A program made the translations under genes and the position numbers. Below, in pieces: positions 5,573-8,366 of a stretch of DNA of 8,366 nt. The stretch covers positions 1 through 8,366 of the forward strand of contig CAAFHY010000110.1 in assembly GCA_900762805.1 (NCBI GenBank). Direction: 5' to 3'. The notes under the pieces were generated by a model. It was given only the letters and a program-made list of their open reading frames with translations, was not told the DNA's origin and did not search any database. How positions within the stretch are numbered: position 1 is the first letter of the stretch; the number at the start of each line of letters is the position of its first letter. Origin of the DNA: Oscillospiraceae bacterium. GTDB taxonomy: Bacteria > Bacillota > Clostridia > Oscillospirales > Ruminococcaceae.

Positions 5573-6340
5573 TTATATCCCGAACAGCCGCCGGCCATTG
5601 TCCCGCGCCCGGTCGATGAGCGCCTGCGGCTCGGTCCCCAGCTCGGCGGCCAGCCTTTCGGCGGTGAGTGCGATCATGTCCGACGTGCAAAGCTCGCCCC
5701 GGTGGGGCACAGGGGCCATATAGGGGCAGTCGGTTTCCAGCAGCAGGCGGTCGGGCGGGATGACCGCGGCACTTTCCAAGGCGCGGCGGGCATTTTTGAA
5801 GGTGACGGCGCCGCCGAAGCCGAAATAAAAGCCCATGCGGGCATACTGCTGCGCCTGCTCGGCCGAGCCGGAATAGCAGTGCAGCACGCCGCGCGGGCGC
5901 AGCTCCGACAGGATATCAAAGGTGTCGGCGTGGGCCTCGCGGTCGTGGACGATGACAGGCAGACCCAGTCGGTTGGCCAGCTCGCACTGGCGGCGGAAAA
6001 ACAGCCGCTGTGTTTCGCGCGGCGAAAAGTCGTAGTGATAATCAAGCCCGATCTCGCCAATGGCTACCGCTTTGCTGTGGGCGGCCAGCGCCAGCAGGCG
6101 CGGCTCCCAGTCGGCCGGCGCCTCACCGCATTCGTGCGGGTGGATGCCGACGGCGGCATAAAAATAGGGATAGGCTGCGGTCAGCTCCAACGAGCGCGCC
6201 GAGCTTTCCAGATCCGACCCGCAGTTGACGACAAGCGCCACACCGCGCCGGGGCAGCTCGCGCAGCAGCGCCTCCCGGCAGGGATCGAAGCGCGCGTCGT
6301 CATAGTGGGCGTGGGTGTCGAAGATGCCGGCGTAGGGCAT
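5573..6340 (-). CDS. tatD: TatD family metal-dependent DNase
   Basis: Cytoplasmic deoxyribonuclease of the amidohydrolase (TIM-barrel) superfamily. E. coli TatD has 3'-5' exonuclease activity linked to DNA repair, and B. subtilis has the relative YabD beside metS. All 255 residues of a normal-length protein are present. Metal ligands visible are H10 and H12 in FDTHAHYDD, E96 in GEIGLDYHYD, H132 in VIVHDREA, H154 in VLHCYSGS and D204 in LLETDCPY. GIHPHE (65-70) is also typical. The usual PHRGKRNEP loop reads PHRGELCTSD (212-221) here, a modest departure after the conserved HRG. A strong AAAGGAG six bases before ATG fixes the start. The gene follows metG by 59 bases in the same direction, a common pairing in Bacillota. 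Confidence 0.93.
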   Translation of the reverse strand: MPYAGIFDTHAHYDDARFDPCREALLRELPRRGVALVVNCGSDLESSARSLELTAAYPYFYAAVGIHPHECGEAPADWEPRLLALAAHSKAVAIGEIGLDYHYDFSPRETQRLFFRRQCELANRLGLPVIVHDREAHADTFDILSELRPRGVLHCYSGSAEQAQQYARMGFYFGFGGAVTFKNARRALESAAVIPPDRLLLETDCPYMAPVPHRGELCTSDMIALTAERLAAELGTEPQALIDRARDNGRRLFGI

Positions 6341-6346
6341 GGCTTT

Positions 6347-6353
6347 CTCCTTT
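6347..6353 (-). promoter_or_regulatory. Ribosome binding site of tatD
   Basis: Read on the minus strand this is AAAGGAG, six bases from ATG. It begins one base after the U-tract of the preceding hairpin, so termination and initiation signals are packed together. Confidence 0.85.
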
Positions 6354-6354
6354 C

Positions 6355-6385
6355 AAAAGCCGGCGCAGCGATGGGCTGCGCCGGC
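6355..6385 (-). terminator. Intercistronic terminator-like hairpin between metG and tatD
   Basis: On the minus strand GCCGGCGCAGC pairs perfectly with GCTGCGCCGGC (6359-6369 with 6375-6385) around a 5-base loop and is followed by TTTT (6355-6358). It starts 14 bases after the metG stop. The U-tract is short, so it probably ends only part of the metG transcription and lowers tatD expression, unless tatD has a promoter I cannot see. Confidence 0.65.
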
Positions 6386-6399
6386 GGTCGGTCTGTGAT

Positions 6400-8328
6400 T
6401 CAGCGGATGCGGCAGCCCTCCGGCACGGCGTCGTCGAGAAAGACGACCGATGCGCCGCCGTCCGGCAGCTCGCTGCTGAGGATCATGCCCTCGCTGCGGA
6501 TGCCGCGGATGGTGGCGGGGGCGAGATTGAGCACCATCGCCACCTTCTTGCCGGTCAGCTGTTCGGGCGCATAGTATTTGGCGATGCCGGAGACGACCGT
6601 GCGTTCCCGCTCGCCGTCAAAGACGCGCAGCTGAAGCAGCTTGTCGGCCTTGGGCACCTTTTCGCACGCAAGGATCCGAACGGCGCGCAGCTCGCCTTTC
6701 ATGAAGTCATCGTAGCTGATGTCGGGCAGCTGCTCGCGCGCCGGCTGTGCCGGCTGGGCGGCGTTCCGGGCGGCGATATGCTCGGCCTCGATCTCGGCCA
6801 GCGTCTTTTCGGCGTCGATGCGGGCGAACAGCGGGCTGCCCTCACCGACGGCATAGCCGCCTACGGCGCCAAAACGGTCGGAGGACTCGGCGCAAGCCAG
6901 CTGCTCATGGATTTTTGCGGTACACTTGGGCATGAAGGACTCCAGCAGACCGGCCAGCAGGCGGATGCCCTCCAGCAGGTTGTAAAGCACGGCCTCCAGA
7001 CGCGGCTTCTGTGCTTCGTCCTTGGCCAGCGCCCACGGCATGGTTTCGTCGATATACTTGTTGCAGCGGCGGGCCAGCTCCATCACAGCGGCACAGGCGT
7101 CGGCGTTGCGGTAGTTGTCCATCAGCTGGAAATAGCGGCTGACGGTTTCGGCTGCCGTCCGGCGGAGGTCGGCGTCAAAATCGTCGAAATCGGCGGCCGG
7201 CCGGCTGACCTTTCCGCCGAAATATTTGTTGGTCATCGCGATCGTGCGGTTGACCAGATTGCCCAGCGTGTTGGCAAGGTCGGTGTTGTATTTGGCAATG
7301 AAGGCTTCATAGGTGATGGAGCCGTCCTGCGCAAAGGGGACCTCGGACAGCAGGTAATAGCGAACGGCGTCGGAGCCGAAGCGGCGGACCAGATCGTCCG
7401 AATAGATGACATTGCCGCGCGATTTGCTCATTTTTTCCTCGCCGAACAGCACCCACGGGTGGCCGAGCACCTGACGGGGCAGCGGCTCCCCCAGCGCCAT
7501 CAGGATGATGGGCCAGTAGATGGTGTGGAAGCGGACGATGTCCTTGCCGATGACATGAAGGTCGGCCGGCCAGTATTTTTTATACAGCTCGCCCGGCTGA
7601 TCGGGGTCGTAGCCAAGGCCGGTGATGTAGTTGGACAGCGCGTCGATCCACACATAGATGACATGGCGGTCGTCAAAATCGACGGGGATGCCCCACTTGA
7701 AGGAGGTGCGGGAGACGCACAGGTCGGTCAGCCCCGGCTTGATAAAGTTGTTGACCATTTCGGCCTTGCGTGAGCCGGGCAGGAAGAAATCGGGGTGGCT
7801 CTCGTAGTATTCGACCAGCCGGTCCTGATATTTGCTGAGCCTGAGAAAGTAGGCTTCCTCCTTGGTATCGACGACATCGCGGCCGCAGTCGGGGCATTTG
7901 CCGTCGTGAAGCTGCGACGGCGTGAAGAAGGATTCGCACTGTACACAGTACTTGCCCTCGTACTCGCTTTTATAGATGTCCCCCTGTTCGTACAGCTTTT
8001 TGAAGATTTTTTTTACGGTGGCCTCATGGTCGGCGTCGGCGGTGCGGATAAAGCGGTCGTAGGTGACATCGAGACAATCCCATACCGCCTTGATCTCGGC
8101 GGCGACCCGATCGACCCACTCCTTGGGCGAAATGCCGTTTTCAGTGGCGATCTGCTCGATCTTGATGCCATGCTCATCCGAGCCGGTGAGGAAGTGGACG
8201 TCGAAGCCGCGGGCGCGCTTGTAGCGGGCGATCATATCAGCCAGCACGATATCATAGGCGTTGCCGACGTGCGGCTTGCGGGAGGCATAGGCGATTGCGG
8301 TGGTAATATAAAATTTCTGTTTTTCCAT
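6400..8328 (-). CDS. metG: Methionine--tRNA ligase (MetG)
   Basis: Cytoplasmic class I aminoacyl-tRNA synthetase that charges tRNA-Met with methionine using ATP. It has 642 residues and is complete. The Rossmann core carries the HIGH-type motif HVGN (20-23) and the KMSKS loop (299-303), after FGEE. An inserted zinc knuckle has C128, C131, C145 and C148, the single-knuckle form common in Bacillota. The anticodon-binding helical domain spans about 335-480, with NLVNRT (357-362) and WALAKD (432-437). An Ala/Pro/Glu-rich linker (about 505-535) leads to a C-terminal OB-fold tRNA-binding domain (538-642), which usually mediates dimerisation. The start at 8328 is preferred over an in-frame ATG at 8364, because the MEKQKFYITT start matches the family and has AGAAGG upstream. 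tatD follows. Confidence 0.95.
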   Translation of the reverse strand: MEKQKFYITTAIAYASRKPHVGNAYDIVLADMIARYKRARGFDVHFLTGSDEHGIKIEQIATENGISPKEWVDRVAAEIKAVWDCLDVTYDRFIRTADADHEATVKKIFKKLYEQGDIYKSEYEGKYCVQCESFFTPSQLHDGKCPDCGRDVVDTKEEAYFLRLSKYQDRLVEYYESHPDFFLPGSRKAEMVNNFIKPGLTDLCVSRTSFKWGIPVDFDDRHVIYVWIDALSNYITGLGYDPDQPGELYKKYWPADLHVIGKDIVRFHTIYWPIILMALGEPLPRQVLGHPWVLFGEEKMSKSRGNVIYSDDLVRRFGSDAVRYYLLSEVPFAQDGSITYEAFIAKYNTDLANTLGNLVNRTIAMTNKYFGGKVSRPAADFDDFDADLRRTAAETVSRYFQLMDNYRNADACAAVMELARRCNKYIDETMPWALAKDEAQKPRLEAVLYNLLEGIRLLAGLLESFMPKCTAKIHEQLACAESSDRFGAVGGYAVGEGSPLFARIDAEKTLAEIEAEHIAARNAAQPAQPAREQLPDISYDDFMKGELRAVRILACEKVPKADKLLQLRVFDGERERTVVSGIAKYYAPEQLTGKKVAMVLNLAPATIRGIRSEGMILSSELPDGGASVVFLDDAVPEGCRIR

Positions 8329-8335
8329 CTCTTGA

Positions 8336-8341
8336 CCTTCT
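8336..8341 (-). promoter_or_regulatory. Ribosome binding site of metG
   Basis: Minus-strand AGAAGG lies seven bases before the ATG at 8328 and supports this start over the one at 8364. The metG promoter and any leader (such as a T-box) would lie beyond the window edge. Confidence 0.65.
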
Positions 8342-8366
8342 GTCTGTATTGCAATTAAAGCCATTG

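Noticed and set aside
5314..5619. Plus-strand 101-codon frame in the convergent gap
   Set aside because: There is no ribosome binding site or recognisable domain, and it overlaps the tatD 3' end in antisense.
5702..7773. Long + strand frames (5702-6574 and 6778-7773) opposite tatD and metG
   Set aside because: Both are mirror images of genes whose catalytic motifs are intact on the minus strand, and their low-complexity composition fits shadow frames.
8329..8364. Upstream in-frame ATG of metG adding 12 residues
   Set aside because: The internal start has AGAAGG upstream, and MEKQKFYITT begins where MetRS proteins normally begin.

Overview
The window looks like chromosomal DNA from a GC-rich member of the Bacillota, most likely a Clostridia of the Oscillospirales/Ruminococcaceae kind. 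This is inferred from strong AGGAG-type ribosome binding sites, consensus sigma-A-type promoter hexamers, a lipoprotein (not periplasmic) sugar-binding protein, a metG-tatD gene pair as in Bacillus subtilis, and strongly GC-biased third codon positions. Genus cannot be read from the sequence.

Left part (about 104-4140, + strand): a complete galactose/glucose (methyl-galactoside) ABC transporter operon. A near-ideal promoter with an extended -10, wrapped in inverted repeats, drives mglB (lipoprotein binding protein), mglA (double ATPase) and mglC (permease). A perfect 16-bp stem-loop separates mglB from mglA and probably allows the binding protein to be made in excess. Three bases after mglC lies a 97-codon gene for an unrecognised acidic, proline-rich protein with one C-terminal membrane helix. 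Two GC-rich stem-loops without a clear U-tract follow.

Middle (about 4233-4951, + strand): a separate transcription unit for a 200-residue flavodoxin-fold NAD(P)H oxidoreductase of the azoreductase/quinone reductase kind. It has its own predicted promoter and an unusually structured leader of about 80 nt.

Between 4952 and 5572 lies a 621-base convergent gap with no convincing gene, but with a strong 15-bp hairpin usable as a terminator from both sides.

Right part (5573-8328, - strand): metG (methionyl-tRNA synthetase, complete) followed by tatD (metal-dependent DNase), separated by 59 bases that hold a terminator-like hairpin directly before the tatD ribosome binding site.

All five recognised core genes (mglB, mglA, mglC, tatD, metG) are intact and ordinary. 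I see no mobile element, CRISPR array, tRNA or rRNA, and no clearly new system. The points most worth a second look are the unknown small membrane protein, the hairpin inside the mgl operon, the structured leaders, and two ligand-site substitutions in MglB.
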